64,000 nt of DNA from Senimuribacter sp049852125 (GTDB lineage Bacteria; Bacillota; Clostridia; Peptostreptococcales; Anaerovoracaceae). The notes beneath the pieces are model-generated. The model did no database searches. It had not been told where the DNA came from and was given only the letters and a program-made list of their open reading frames with translations. The position numbers and the translations under genes are program-made. The stretch lies in contig NZ_CP187532.1 of assembly GCF_049852125.1 (NCBI RefSeq), positions 2,294,001 through 2,358,000 of the forward strand, given 5' to 3'. This document shows positions 24,678-33,731 of the stretch, piece after piece (position 1 is the first letter of the stretch; the number at the start of each line of letters is the position of its first letter).

Positions 24678-25817
24678 TTAAATCTCCGTATAACTTCCTA
24701 AATACTTGCACTGCTGGGTCAGCTCGTCAAGCTGGTTCATCAGGCGGATGAACTCCTCGGAATACACTTCGGAATCGATGTCGAAATAGAACATGAAATC
24801 GAAATCTCTTTCTGGAATCGGCCTGGATTCCAGTTTAAAAATATTGATTCCCAGTGCATTGAACCTGGACAGCACATTATAGAGGGATCCCGGTTTATGG
24901 GATACCACCAGCATTAAACTTGTCTTGTCAGCTCCAGGGTATATTTCCAATTTTTTGCTGATGCAAATAAAGCGGGTATAATTGTTGCCATTGTCTTGCA
25001 CGTTTTCCTCCAGACAGTTTAATCCGTAGAGCTGTCCGCAGGCGTAAGACGCCAACGCCGCAATGTCGCTTCTGCCGGATTCTGCTACCATCTTAGCTGC
25101 CTCAGCAGTATTCTCGCACATGGTCACTTTGACATTCGGATATTTCTTCAGATACTCGTCGCACTGTTGAATCGCCTGTTCATGAGAAACGATTTCTTGT
25201 ATATCCTCTTTTTTCGTACCTGGCTTTGCTAAAAGGCTATGATCAATCTTCATCTTAACACTTTTAACGATATGGAAATTGTACTTCATCATCAGATCGT
25301 AAATCTGGTTTACAGAGCCTGCCGTACTGTTTTCCAGCGGCAGCACACCGTACTGACAAAGCCCCTGGTCAATGGCTGCGAACACACCGTTAAAATTCTT
25401 CACGTACATGATCTGCGGCATTTTGAATAGCTTCTCGCAGGCCTGCTGTGAGTAAGCTCCTGCTACGCCCTGACACGCGACGGTAGCTTTCGCAGGGAAT
25501 ACCTTTGAGGTTTCTTCCAATGCTTTTTTGATGGATTGTACCACTGGTGATTCCGTCTGAGTAATTTTTCTCTGATGGTCTTTACTCAGTTCCATAATAG
25601 TATTATATAATACTCTCGTGTAAGATGCCATATCATCTGCTGCAATTTCTGTAATTTTATCAATTTTTTCTCTTTCCCTGTAGACGTCCATCACCTGCAG
25701 GCCGTTTTCCTGCTTATATTTAGCGATGTTTTCCGCAATTCTCATGCGTTCTTCCAGTTTTTTTACGATTTCCTCATCGATTGCGTCAATTCTGCTTCTA
25801 TAGTCTTCTAAGCTCAT
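24678..25817 (-). CDS. pheA: Bifunctional chorismate mutase - prephenate dehydratase
   Basis: Residues 1-85 are an AroQ-class chorismate mutase (YRSRIDAIDEEIVKKLEERM). The prephenate dehydratase part follows (VACQGVAGAYSQQACEKLF, LPLENSTAGSVNQIYDLM, ALASYACGQLYGL, with YTRFICIS). The ACT domain near the end (HKPGSLYNVLSRFNALGINIFKLESRP) carries the ESRP motif that binds phenylalanine. It makes phenylpyruvate and should be feedback-inhibited by Phe. It lies one base from aroEK. Confidence 0.95.
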   Translation of the reverse strand: MSLEDYRSRIDAIDEEIVKKLEERMRIAENIAKYKQENGLQVMDVYREREKIDKITEIAADDMASYTRVLYNTIMELSKDHQRKITQTESPVVQSIKKALEETSKVFPAKATVACQGVAGAYSQQACEKLFKMPQIMYVKNFNGVFAAIDQGLCQYGVLPLENSTAGSVNQIYDLMMKYNFHIVKSVKMKIDHSLLAKPGTKKEDIQEIVSHEQAIQQCDEYLKKYPNVKVTMCENTAEAAKMVAESGRSDIAALASYACGQLYGLNCLEENVQDNGNNYTRFICISKKLEIYPGADKTSLMLVVSHKPGSLYNVLSRFNALGINIFKLESRPIPERDFDFMFYFDIDSEVYSEEFIRLMNQLDELTQQCKYLGSYTEI

Positions 25818-25819
25818 GT

Positions 25820-26812
25820 TTATTCTTCTCCTCTTATCAAATCATAAATAGCGATAGCTGCCGCTGCTTCAACACACGGTACAGCTCTTGGCACGATACA
25901 CGGATCGTGTCTGCCGCGAACAGCCAGTTTCGCGTCTTTCTTTTCAGAATAGCTGATGCTGTTTTGCTCTATGGAAATGGACGGAGTCGGCTTGATAGCT
26001 ACCCGGAAAACTACCGGCATGCCGGAGCTGATACCTCCGAGAACACCCCCGTGGTTATTAGTTTTGGTTCTCACCTGATCCCCGTCGTAGTAAAATTCAT
26101 CGTTATTCTCGCTACCTGTCATGCGAGCCGTTTCAAATCCCCTGCCGAACTCAATTCCTTTAACGGCAGGGATGCTAAAGACAGCCTGTGCCACTTTATT
26201 CTCAATCCCATCGAACATAGGACTGCCGATACCGGCAGGCATTCCTTCTATCGTGCATTCTATAATGCCGCCGACAGAATCTCCCTGGCTTCGCACTTTC
26301 TCGATCTGCCCATAAGGATCTTCGATACTGCCGCCGATCTCCTGAATCTCCGCTTGGACCGTAATACCCTGTTTCTCCAATATCTGCAGTATGATACCGC
26401 CGGCCACACAAAGAGGCGCAGTCAATCTTCCGGAAAAATGGCCGCCGCCGCTGACATCCTCATATCCTCTGTATTTTATGTGTGCGGTATAGTCCGCATG
26501 CCCGGGGCGCGGAACATCCCGTAGATTGTCGTAGTCCTGTGAACGAGTGTTAGTGTTCCTGATCACAGCACAAACCGGCGCTCCGCAGGTCACATGATCT
26601 ATAAGACCGCTTAAAAATTCCGGCTGATCAGCTTCCTTTCTGGGCGTTGCATAGGGGCTCCTCCCCGGCGCGCGCCGTGAAAGAAAGCTCTGCAGCTTCT
26701 CCATATCAACAGAAAATCCTGCAGGAAGCCCATCGATGACAACACCGATAGCTGCAGAATGTGATTGTCCGAAGATCGAGATTTTCACATTTTTTCCGTA
26801 AGTTGAAGACAT
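25820..26812 (-). CDS. aroC: Chorismate synthase
   Basis: The 330-residue protein begins MSSTYGKNVKISIFGQSHSAAIGVVIDGLPAGF and has the signatures RPGHADYTAHIKYRGYEDVSGGGHFSGRLTAPLCVAGGI and GRGFE. It converts EPSP to chorismate with reduced FMN. It is slightly shorter than the 360-residue family average, as is common in Clostridia. Two bases separate it from pheA and four from aroA. Confidence 0.96.
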   Translation of the reverse strand: MSSTYGKNVKISIFGQSHSAAIGVVIDGLPAGFSVDMEKLQSFLSRRAPGRSPYATPRKEADQPEFLSGLIDHVTCGAPVCAVIRNTNTRSQDYDNLRDVPRPGHADYTAHIKYRGYEDVSGGGHFSGRLTAPLCVAGGIILQILEKQGITVQAEIQEIGGSIEDPYGQIEKVRSQGDSVGGIIECTIEGMPAGIGSPMFDGIENKVAQAVFSIPAVKGIEFGRGFETARMTGSENNDEFYYDGDQVRTKTNNHGGVLGGISSGMPVVFRVAIKPTPSISIEQNSISYSEKKDAKLAVRGRHDPCIVPRAVPCVEAAAAIAIYDLIRGEE

Positions 26813-26816
26813 TTGA

Positions 26817-28013
26817 TCAATTCCTTTCTATGTTGTTGCCTAACCCGACGTCCTCCAATATCTGAAAGAAATCCGGATAGGATTTTTTCACTGCCTGACT
26901 TCCTGTAATGATTACTTTTTCATCACAGATCAGTGACGCGATGGCAGCCATCATAACGATTCTATGATCGCCCCATCCGTCGGCCCTTCCTCCGGCAAGG
27001 CTTCCTGTTCCCTGAATTTCCAATCCCTCAGGGAACTCTTTGATAGAAGCTCCCAGATTTGATAATACCTGACTTACTGACGCAAGCCGGTCGCTCTCCT
27101 TGATCCGCAGCCGTCCAGCATTACGAATCGTTGTCTTTCCCTTTGCCCCGCAAGCTAAAACCGCTAGAATCGGTACCATATCGGGAATCTGCGCCGCATT
27201 GATATCTATCCCGTATAGAGATGACGGCATGACGGTAATATCCCCTTCACACACCGCCGTTTTCGCGCCAAAGCGAGAGAGTAACGGCAGAATCTCTTTG
27301 TCCCCCTGTAAAGACTTTACGTTCAACCCCTTCACACAGACCCCGCCGGGCGTCAACGCGCCCGCCGCCAGCCAGAAACAACCGTTGGACCAGTCGCCCT
27401 CCACCTGATAGACAGGAGGCGCCTGATATCGCTGCCCGCCGGGAATGAAAAATCCATCGTCTATGGTTTTTATAGATATCCCGAAATCCTCCAATGTTTG
27501 AACTGTCATATTAACATAAGGTCGGGATTGGAACTCTCCTTCCACCACGATTTTGCTATCGCTCTCCAGAATAGGTAATGCGAAAAGTAAGCCGCTGATA
27601 TACTGGCTGGAAACGTCACCAGGTATTCGAAAAATGCCCGGCTCCAGTTGACCTTCTATAGTAAACGGCACAGTTCCCTGCGGACTGAGCCGACATCCGT
27701 GACGTTCCAATTCTTCATACAACGGCGATAATGGCCGCTGCGGCAATCTCCCCTCCGGATAAAACTCCGCCCGATGTCCCAAGGCTGCCATGACCGGTAG
27801 CAAGAATCTGAGTGTCGATCCGCTTTCGCCGCAACACATCTGAGGACGTCCTGTCTGAAGGGCGGCAAGACAAGCCTCTGTGGCTTCAATATCCTGAGAA
27901 CTCGTCTCACACATCACCTGACATGTTTTGCCGCTGGTCAATTCTGAGAGAGCCGCGCAGATCATCGCTCTGTGTGCGTCGGATTTTGATGGTAATATCT
28001 GAATTGTTTTCAT
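26817..28013 (-). CDS. aroA: EPSP synthase (3-phosphoshikimate 1-carboxyvinyltransferase)
   Basis: ATG at 28013 overlaps the aroB stop as ATGA and gives MKTIQILPSKSDAHRAMI, the correct EPSP-synthase start; the longer frame to 28058 is unlikely. Motifs include PSKSDAHRA, CGESGSTLRFLLPV, DVSSQYISGLLFALP and IKESDRLASV. With 398 residues it is compact compared with about 430 for many homologues. It transfers enolpyruvate from PEP to shikimate 3-phosphate. Confidence 0.95.
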   Translation of the reverse strand: MKTIQILPSKSDAHRAMICAALSELTSGKTCQVMCETSSQDIEATEACLAALQTGRPQMCCGESGSTLRFLLPVMAALGHRAEFYPEGRLPQRPLSPLYEELERHGCRLSPQGTVPFTIEGQLEPGIFRIPGDVSSQYISGLLFALPILESDSKIVVEGEFQSRPYVNMTVQTLEDFGISIKTIDDGFFIPGGQRYQAPPVYQVEGDWSNGCFWLAAGALTPGGVCVKGLNVKSLQGDKEILPLLSRFGAKTAVCEGDITVMPSSLYGIDINAAQIPDMVPILAVLACGAKGKTTIRNAGRLRIKESDRLASVSQVLSNLGASIKEFPEGLEIQGTGSLAGGRADGWGDHRIVMMAAIASLICDEKVIITGSQAVKKSYPDFFQILEDVGLGNNIERN

Positions 28014-28999
28014 AGGATATCTTCCAATTCCTCCGTAGTCAGCCTCTGTAACCGGCATACGCCTATTCTCTCTGGAACAACGATGTCGATAAACTGGCCT
28101 TTTCGTTTCTTATCTGCTTTCATTATATCATACAGTTCGGCTTTTGTCTGTGCCACGGTTAAATCAAATTCGTATAGCTTCAGCAAGTCTATGATGCGTA
28201 CTTTTGTTTCTTCATCGCACCACCCCTGCCGGACTGCAATATCAGCCATCATGGCCATCCCCTTTGCCACGGCGCTTCCATGACTTACACGAAAATCGCT
28301 GGCTTTTTCAATAGCATGGCCTATGGTATGGCCGAAGTTTAGCAGCTGCCTTACGCCTGTGTCGTACTCATCTTCTTCGACAAACCTTTTCTTAATGCGT
28401 ACACATCTCCGAATGATTTCTTCGATGCAGCTCTCAGCCTTTTCTCTGTCACAGAGCAATTCAAAGAGCTGGGCATCTGCTATGACTCCGTATTTGATGA
28501 CCTCTGCCATACCGTCTTGGTAGATATTGTCGGGCAGCGACGCAAGCAGCGTGGCGTCACACCAGATTAGGGCAGGCTGGTGAAACGCTCCGGCAAGGTT
28601 TTTTCCGGCTGACAGGTTGATAGCCGTCTTGCCTCCCACTGAAGAATCTACTGCCGCAAGGAGGGTAGTAGGTACCTGAATCACAGAAATCCCCCGCAAA
28701 TATGTGGCAGCAGCAAATCCGGTAAGATCTCCTACCACACCGCCTCCCAACGCTATAAGGGCATCAGCTCTGGTCAGCGGTATCTCTGCAAGAAAATTCA
28801 TCAGTTCCAGATACGTTTTCCCGTCTTTGGACCCCTCGCCAGGGGGGATCACAAATTTATATACATCAAAGCCTTCGCTTTTGAGACTTTGGATGCATCG
28901 ATTTAAATAAAGCTTCGCTACGTTTTCATCGGTTACAACTGCCAAACTGTTTCCTTTGAGCAAGGGTCTGATCTGTCCACCGAGTTCTTCTAGCCGCAT
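28010..28999 (-). CDS. aroB: 3-Dehydroquinate synthase
   Basis: The 329-residue protein shows VTDENVAKLY, GEGSKDGKTYLEL, ALGGGVVGDLTGFAAATYLRGI, VDSSVGGKTAINL and the metal-binding LNFGHTIGHAIE. It cyclises DAHP using NAD and a metal ion. It overlaps tyrA by 10 bp and aroA by 4 bp. Confidence 0.96.
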   Translation of the reverse strand: MRLEELGGQIRPLLKGNSLAVVTDENVAKLYLNRCIQSLKSEGFDVYKFVIPPGEGSKDGKTYLELMNFLAEIPLTRADALIALGGGVVGDLTGFAAATYLRGISVIQVPTTLLAAVDSSVGGKTAINLSAGKNLAGAFHQPALIWCDATLLASLPDNIYQDGMAEVIKYGVIADAQLFELLCDREKAESCIEEIIRRCVRIKKRFVEEDEYDTGVRQLLNFGHTIGHAIEKASDFRVSHGSAVAKGMAMMADIAVRQGWCDEETKVRIIDLLKLYEFDLTVAQTKAELYDIMKADKKRKGQFIDIVVPERIGVCRLQRLTTEELEDIL

Positions 29000-29832
29000 C
29001 TTCTCTCTACCTCTGTCTTTCTTTCTCTGCCCTCTATGAGGAGACGACGCATTTCATCGGCGTTATTATCCTCCAGGGCCTTTTCATATTTCTTCAGTTC
29101 TTCAATAAGAACATCTAATTCGTGCTTTAGATTATCGCGATTTTCCATGAACAGTTCCGTCCACATGTTTGCATCCAGATATGCCACTCTAGTAAAGTCC
29201 CGGTAGCTGCCTGCTGAAATTGCCGTACCCTTCGTCAGCGCGGTATCGCTTTTGATAAAGGCGTTAGATACAACATGCGCCATTTGCGAAGTAAAAGCGA
29301 TGATTTTGTCATGCTCCTCGGCAGAAGATATAACAAGCTTTGAAAAGCCTGCCGGAAGGATCAGCTTCTTAACCCGATCCAGAAAAAACAGATCGTTTCG
29401 ATCCTCTGGGACTAAAGAAAAAATCGCTCCCTGATACAATTCTGCCTTGCTGTGTTTAAACCCGCCGTACTGAATCCCTGCCATGGGATGTCCTCCCGCG
29501 TAGGTAAACCCGTATTCCTTTGCTAAACGGAAGCCCGCCTCACATACACAGCGTTTCGTTCCGCAGCAATCGATAACCAATGCATCCTTCGGCAGTCTGG
29601 GTGCGTTTTCCTCCAGCCACGCTACTGCGCCGGCCGGCGGAATAGCAAGCATAATCAGGTCACATTTACTAAAGTGTGCTTCGTCAAGCTCTCCATCGAT
29701 AGCTTCCGCCATCTTTGCAAACTCTGTCGTAAGTCTGTCACGATCGCATCCCAGAACTGCAGCACCGGCCTTTTTATAGGCTTTTGCCATTGAACCGCCT
29801 ATCAATCCCAGTCCTACAATTCCGATATTCAT
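28990..29832 (-). CDS. tyrA: Prephenate dehydrogenase
   Basis: The 280-residue protein has the NAD fold MNIGIVGLGLIGGSMAKAYKKAG, the catalytic GGHPMAGIQYGG, and SAEEHDKIIAFTSQMAHVVS followed by SYRDFTRVA. It decarboxylates prephenate to 4-hydroxyphenylpyruvate. There is no ACT domain and no fused chorismate mutase, so allosteric control must act elsewhere, on aroF and transcription. It directly follows aroF with no gap. Confidence 0.94.
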   Translation of the reverse strand: MNIGIVGLGLIGGSMAKAYKKAGAAVLGCDRDRLTTEFAKMAEAIDGELDEAHFSKCDLIMLAIPPAGAVAWLEENAPRLPKDALVIDCCGTKRCVCEAGFRLAKEYGFTYAGGHPMAGIQYGGFKHSKAELYQGAIFSLVPEDRNDLFFLDRVKKLILPAGFSKLVISSAEEHDKIIAFTSQMAHVVSNAFIKSDTALTKGTAISAGSYRDFTRVAYLDANMWTELFMENRDNLKHELDVLIEELKKYEKALEDNNADEMRRLLIEGRERKTEVERRCG

Positions 29833-30831
29833 CTAAATCACCTCTCTTATCTTTCTCACCTTATCCATTACCTCCGCGAACTGAGCCGGTGTCAGTGATT
29901 GAGCCCCGTCGCAAAGGGCTTTCGCAGGATTGTTGTGTACTTCTATCATCAGTCCATCCGCACCGGCCGCAACTGCTGCCATTGCCATAGGCTTAACCAG
30001 ATTGGCATGACCTGTCGCATGGCTCGGATCGATAACCACCGGCAGATGCGTCAGATTGTGCAATACCGGAACTGCCGATAAATCCAGCGTATTTCTCGTA
30101 TATGTCTCGAAAGTTCTTACTCCCCTTTCGCAGAGAATAATATTTTCATTGCCGCCGGCCATAATGTATTCGGCGCTCATAAGCAGCTCCTTCAGCGTAT
30201 TAGCCAGGCCTCGCTTCAGCAAGATCGTCTTCTTGGTTCTCCCCAGTTCCTTTAGCAGCTCAAAGTTCTGCATATTTCTAGCTCCTACCTGAATCACGTC
30301 TACATCTTCAAATAGAGGTAAATGATTGGCGTTCATAATCTCCGTTACAATGGGAAGTCCGGTCGCTTTTTTCGCTTCCAAAAGCAGGTCTATACCTTCT
30401 GCTTTCATACCCTGGAAATCATACGGAGAGGTTCTTGGCTTAAACGCCCCGCCCCTGAGCATGGTTGCTCCCGCGGTCTTAACACCCTCGGCTACCTCCT
30501 TGATCTGCTCCGGATTCTCTACAGAACACGGTCCAGCTATAACAGCAAAGTGTCCTCCTCCGCATTTCGTTCCGTGTACATCGATAACGGAATCCTCCGG
30601 ATGAAATTTTCTATTAGCGCTTTTAAATGGTTCTGATATCGGTGTCACACGTTCTACGATATCGAGCAATCCCAGCATTTCTATATCGATATTGCTGGTA
30701 TCCCCAATCAGTCCCAAAACCGTCTGGAACTCACCTATATATGCATGTACCTGTACGCCTTGTTCCTCAAACCAGGAAATCAATTGATTTCGTTGTTCCT
30801 CTGTCGCACCCTCTTTTAATACTGTAATCAT
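29833..30831 (-). CDS. aroF: DAHP synthase, type I-beta, with N-terminal regulatory domain
   Basis: Residues 1-70 form the ferredoxin-like/ACT-like domain (MITVLKEGATEEQRNQLISWFEEQGVQV...GDT) and the rest a TIM barrel with FAVIAGPCSVENPEQI, LRGGAFKPRTSPYDFQG, KRGLANTLKELLMSAEYI and PVVIDPSHATGH. It condenses PEP and erythrose 4-phosphate, the first step of the pathway. The N-terminal domain confers Phe/Tyr inhibition in close relatives. It is the first gene of the operon and is preceded by the leader-peptide attenuator. Confidence 0.96.
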   Translation of the reverse strand: MITVLKEGATEEQRNQLISWFEEQGVQVHAYIGEFQTVLGLIGDTSNIDIEMLGLLDIVERVTPISEPFKSANRKFHPEDSVIDVHGTKCGGGHFAVIAGPCSVENPEQIKEVAEGVKTAGATMLRGGAFKPRTSPYDFQGMKAEGIDLLLEAKKATGLPIVTEIMNANHLPLFEDVDVIQVGARNMQNFELLKELGRTKKTILLKRGLANTLKELLMSAEYIMAGGNENIILCERGVRTFETYTRNTLDLSAVPVLHNLTHLPVVIDPSHATGHANLVKPMAMAAVAAGADGLMIEVHNNPAKALCDGAQSLTPAQFAEVMDKVRKIREVI

Positions 30832-30865
30832 TGTCTTTTTACCTCCGTCTGATTTTGAAAACGAG

Positions 30866-30902
30866 AAAAACTCCGCTGCGGTCAGTCCACTGCGGAGTTT
30901 TT
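30866..30902 (-). terminator. Attenuator hairpin before aroF
   Basis: On the minus strand ACTCCGC (30898-30892) pairs with GCGGAGT (30876-30870), extended by A/T pairs, and ends in five T residues. It lies between the aromatic-rich leader peptide and aroF, where a transcription attenuator is expected. The sequence GTCAGTCC in the loop region and upstream bases could form an alternative antiterminator, which I could not fold reliably by eye. Confidence 0.8.
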
Positions 30903-30928
30903 CAAGTAATTTGTTATTATTTTAGGAT

Positions 30929-31039
30929 TTAATTATAGCAATTACTCAAAACTTTTCTTTGCAGCAAAACTGACCTTTTCTTCATAAAATAGAAAAAGTA
31001 ATAAAAGTAATATTCTGCTGCGTAGAAGAAGTTTTTCAT
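30929..31039 (-). CDS. Phe/Tyr-rich leader peptide of the aro operon
   Basis: ATG at 31039, preceded by AAAGGAAT, opens a 36-codon frame that starts MKNFFYAAEYYFYYFFYF. Six Phe codons and six Tyr codons lie in the first 18 positions, followed by a lysine-rich stretch and a stop at 30931-30929. The peptide is followed 27 bases later by an intrinsic terminator and then aroF. This is the arrangement of ribosome-mediated attenuation, as with pheL or trpL: shortage of charged tRNA-Phe or tRNA-Tyr would stall the ribosome and allow readthrough. Too short to be a functional enzyme. Confidence 0.88.
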   Translation of the reverse strand: MKNFFYAAEYYFYYFFYFMKKRSVLLQRKVLSNCYN

Positions 31040-31110
31040 AACTTTCAATTCCTTTCGTCAGATTGGCGAGAAATGACTGATAAAGCCGGACTGTCTCGCT
31101 CGATGTTAAT

Positions 31111-31175
31111 AAGATAACACATGTTTTCATCAAAATCAAGTGGTTTTTCACAATTTTTTTGTTTTTTTTTGTGAA
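31111..31175 (-). promoter_or_regulatory. aro operon promoter with upstream A-tract palindrome
   Basis: TTGATT (31139-31134), 17 bp and TATCTT (31116-31111) form the promoter, with the transcript starting about 65 bp before the leader peptide. Directly upstream TTCACAA (31147-31153) and TTGTGAA (31169-31175) are perfect mirror arms around an almost pure A/T tract. It may be an UP element, a regulator site or the permease terminator. With the attenuator this accounts for the 419 bp between aroF and the permease. Confidence 0.6.
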
Positions 31176-31250
31176 CTTCAAACAAAATACTTCATTTTCT
31201 TATCCATTGCCCCCTACCATCATCCGCATCTTTTTTCATCTCGGCGCCGA

Positions 31251-32705
31251 TCAAAATGGATTCAGTTTGCCTGTAGCGATCATCCCCAACGCGATTACCG
31301 CCAGCACAATCAATCCAACTGCCACTGCCGGTTCATAAGACCGCTCAAATATTTTCTCATTTTTCTCCTTCTTTCCCATCACGTAGATGATCAACCCCGG
31401 CGCATATAAAATGGAAGTAATAAATAACAGGTTTAACCCGGAGGAATACAACATCCAAATGCCATATACTGTGCCAATAAATCCAAACACTCTGGCTTTC
31501 GCTACTTCTCCGCTGCCCATCCGTTGAAATCCGTCTTTTTGAACAGCAATCTTCAGATAATACAGTGAGCTGAGCAAATACGGCACCATTATCATGGACG
31601 TACTAATTGTATAGAACACCTGATAAGTCGATTCATTGAAGTAAATCACAATCAGAAACAGTTGGATGATTCCATTGGTCAGATACAGAGAAAAGGAAGG
31701 CGAACCGTGTTGATTAGACCTGGCAAAAGCTCTCATGAACACACCCTGCCTTGCCGCGGAATACGGACAATCCGCCGCAATAATCGTCCATCCCAGCAAA
31801 GCGCCTGCCAGCGATAATATTACGGCTATATTGATCAGCGCCGCGCCCCAGGGACCTACTGCAAGCTCCAATATTCCAGCCATCTGCGGACTGCTCAGCT
31901 GCGCCATTTCCTCCGCTGGCATAACGCCCAGCTGCAGAACAGCCACCATAACGTAAATAGCGAAAATGCCTAAAAAACCGGTCATAGAGGCTTTTCCTAC
32001 ATCATTAGACCGAATCGCCCGGCCTGACAATACGACCGCCCCTTCAATTCCAATGAACGACCACACTGTAGCCGACGTCGTTGCTTTAATCTGATCGCCT
32101 AGAGGCATTGCTCCTGCGCCCCAAAAGTTTTCCATAAAAACCGACGGTTTAAAAGCGCCCACAAAGATAACAGCCACAATAAACACCAGAATTGGCACCA
32201 GCTTACTGATGGTGGTGATCACGTTGAGCGCCGCCGCCTCTTTGATCCCACCCAACACCAGAAGATTCAAAATCCAGATAATCACCGACGCGCACAAAAT
32301 GGAAACCAGATTGTTTCCCTGGCCAAATACAGGAAAAAAGTACCCAATTGCGCCGAATAGCAGCGTCATATAGGATACGTTGCACAGCAGGGCGCTGATC
32401 CAATAGCCCCACGCCGAATTGAAGCCGATGAATTCTCCAAAGCCTTCCTTCGCGTAGCTGAACACACCGTTAGTCAACTCCGGTTTTACCTTATTCAGTC
32501 CAAAAAAGCTCATCGTCAATCCCAACATACCGGTACCGCAGATCGCCCATCCAATCAAAATACTGCCCGTATGCGCGCCGGATGCCGTCATATCTGCTGT
32601 TGTGGTAAAAATACCGCTTCCGATAGTAGAGCCGATGATCATCGCTGTCAGCTTCGAAAAGCTCAAGTCCCGCTTCTCTCCCCTCATTGCCATTTCTTCC
32701 TTCAT
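31251..32705 (-). CDS. APC-family amino acid permease/antiporter (basic amino acid type)
   Basis: ATG at 32705 follows AGGAGGAG and gives MKEEMAMRGEKRDLSFSKLTAMIIGSTIGSGIFTT..., the proper start of the basic amino acid/polyamine antiporter group; the longer frame to 32849 has no support. The 484-residue product has about 12 membrane helices, with GSTIGSGIF in helix 1 and ELTNGVFSYAKEGFGEFIGFNSAWGYWIS. Relatives exchange arginine/ornithine or lysine/cadaverine. The substrate here is not determined. It is divergent from a MerR regulator, likely its controller. Confidence 0.88.
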   Translation of the reverse strand: MKEEMAMRGEKRDLSFSKLTAMIIGSTIGSGIFTTTADMTASGAHTGSILIGWAICGTGMLGLTMSFFGLNKVKPELTNGVFSYAKEGFGEFIGFNSAWGYWISALLCNVSYMTLLFGAIGYFFPVFGQGNNLVSILCASVIIWILNLLVLGGIKEAAALNVITTISKLVPILVFIVAVIFVGAFKPSVFMENFWGAGAMPLGDQIKATTSATVWSFIGIEGAVVLSGRAIRSNDVGKASMTGFLGIFAIYVMVAVLQLGVMPAEEMAQLSSPQMAGILELAVGPWGAALINIAVILSLAGALLGWTIIAADCPYSAARQGVFMRAFARSNQHGSPSFSLYLTNGIIQLFLIVIYFNESTYQVFYTISTSMIMVPYLLSSLYYLKIAVQKDGFQRMGSGEVAKARVFGFIGTVYGIWMLYSSGLNLLFITSILYAPGLIIYVMGKKEKNEKIFERSYEPAVAVGLIVLAVIALGMIATGKLNPF

Positions 32706-32848
32706 AATAACTCCTCCTAAAAAATCCTGGCTCAGCCCGTAAGCCTGCCCTTTCTTTTTCCCATAACCACTGGTATAATGACAGTAGATTCTTATAAAAG
32801 CATCACCATAATAAGAAAGAACTATACCTCTACAGGAGAGCCTATTCA

Positions 32849-33652
32849 ATGAAACAAAAGGAATATTACAAAATCGGCGAAATTTCGATACTTTACGACA
32901 TCGGTACCGACTCTCTGCGCTATTACGAGGATCTGGGCATCCTGCATCCTCGCCGTGATAACAACGGCTACCGCATGTACAGCATCAGCGATATTCGCAC
33001 GCTGAACATTCTCCGAGAGCTACGGTCTATCGGCTTTTCCATGTCCGAAATCAAAGAGCATCTGTCAGACTTCAATTTAGAAAAAACCCTTTCACTTTTT
33101 CAACGGGAAATCAACGCTATTGACGAAAAGCAAGCGGAACTGACACGTCTGAGAACACAGCTAGCCGGCCGTATTCGAGAAATACGCGCGCATCTGGAAG
33201 AAGCTGTGCCGGAGCAGCCGCAGATACTCCATCTTCCCGCTCGCAAAATTTTCTCTCTGACAGAAAATGTGTATAAGGATGATGATGTAGATTTTATTAT
33301 TAAGAAATTACAAAAAGAATGTGAAGACCAGCTGTACTTCATCGGCAACGGCAGCATGGGCGCTACCATTCCTCTGGAATACATACAAGACGGAGGTTAC
33401 GGTCACTTCAACTCAGTGTTCTGTATCACCGAAAGCGACAATTATGACGCTATACTTCCCGAAGGGAATTGTCTCTGTCAAACGATCAAAGGCCCATACA
33501 GTCAAATGCCCTCTGTCTGGAAAAGCCTGTTTGATTATCTCCGCATTCATAACCTGCGTGCCGCCGCAGATCCCATGGAGCGATACGTTATTGATAATCA
33601 CGATACCAATGAGGAAAGCGAATACATCACGCAGCTGATCATCCCTCTGTAA
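32849..33652 (+). CDS. MerR-family regulator with GyrI-like effector domain
   Basis: Residues 4-75 form the MerR winged helix (YYKIGEISILYDIGTDSLRYYEDLGILHPRRDNNGYRMYSISDI), followed by a coiled dimer helix and, from about 125, a GyrI/BltR-type ligand-binding domain with an ending VIDNHDTNEESEYITQLIIPL. BltR/BmrR-like proteins activate divergent transporters by twisting a promoter with a long spacer. The 143-bp intergenic region is shared with the permease, which is the probable target. Confidence 0.9.
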   Translation: MKQKEYYKIGEISILYDIGTDSLRYYEDLGILHPRRDNNGYRMYSISDIRTLNILRELRSIGFSMSEIKEHLSDFNLEKTLSLFQREINAIDEKQAELTRLRTQLAGRIREIRAHLEEAVPEQPQILHLPARKIFSLTENVYKDDDVDFIIKKLQKECEDQLYFIGNGSMGATIPLEYIQDGGYGHFNSVFCITESDNYDAILPEGNCLCQTIKGPYSQMPSVWKSLFDYLRIHNLRAAADPMERYVIDNHDTNEESEYITQLIIPL

Positions 33653-33677
33653 ACTCACTAGATATTGTTTCTACGTT

Positions 33678-33716
33678 AAAAAAGCCAGCCGGCGTCACCG
33701 TCCGACTGGCTTTTAC
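33678..33716. terminator. Bidirectional terminator
   Basis: AAGCCAG-CCGG and CCG-CTGGCTT form a stem around CGTCACCGT, with A residues before and T residues after it. It lies between the convergent merR and activase genes and can serve both. Confidence 0.85.
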
Positions 33717-33731
33717 ACTTTTTTCTAACAA

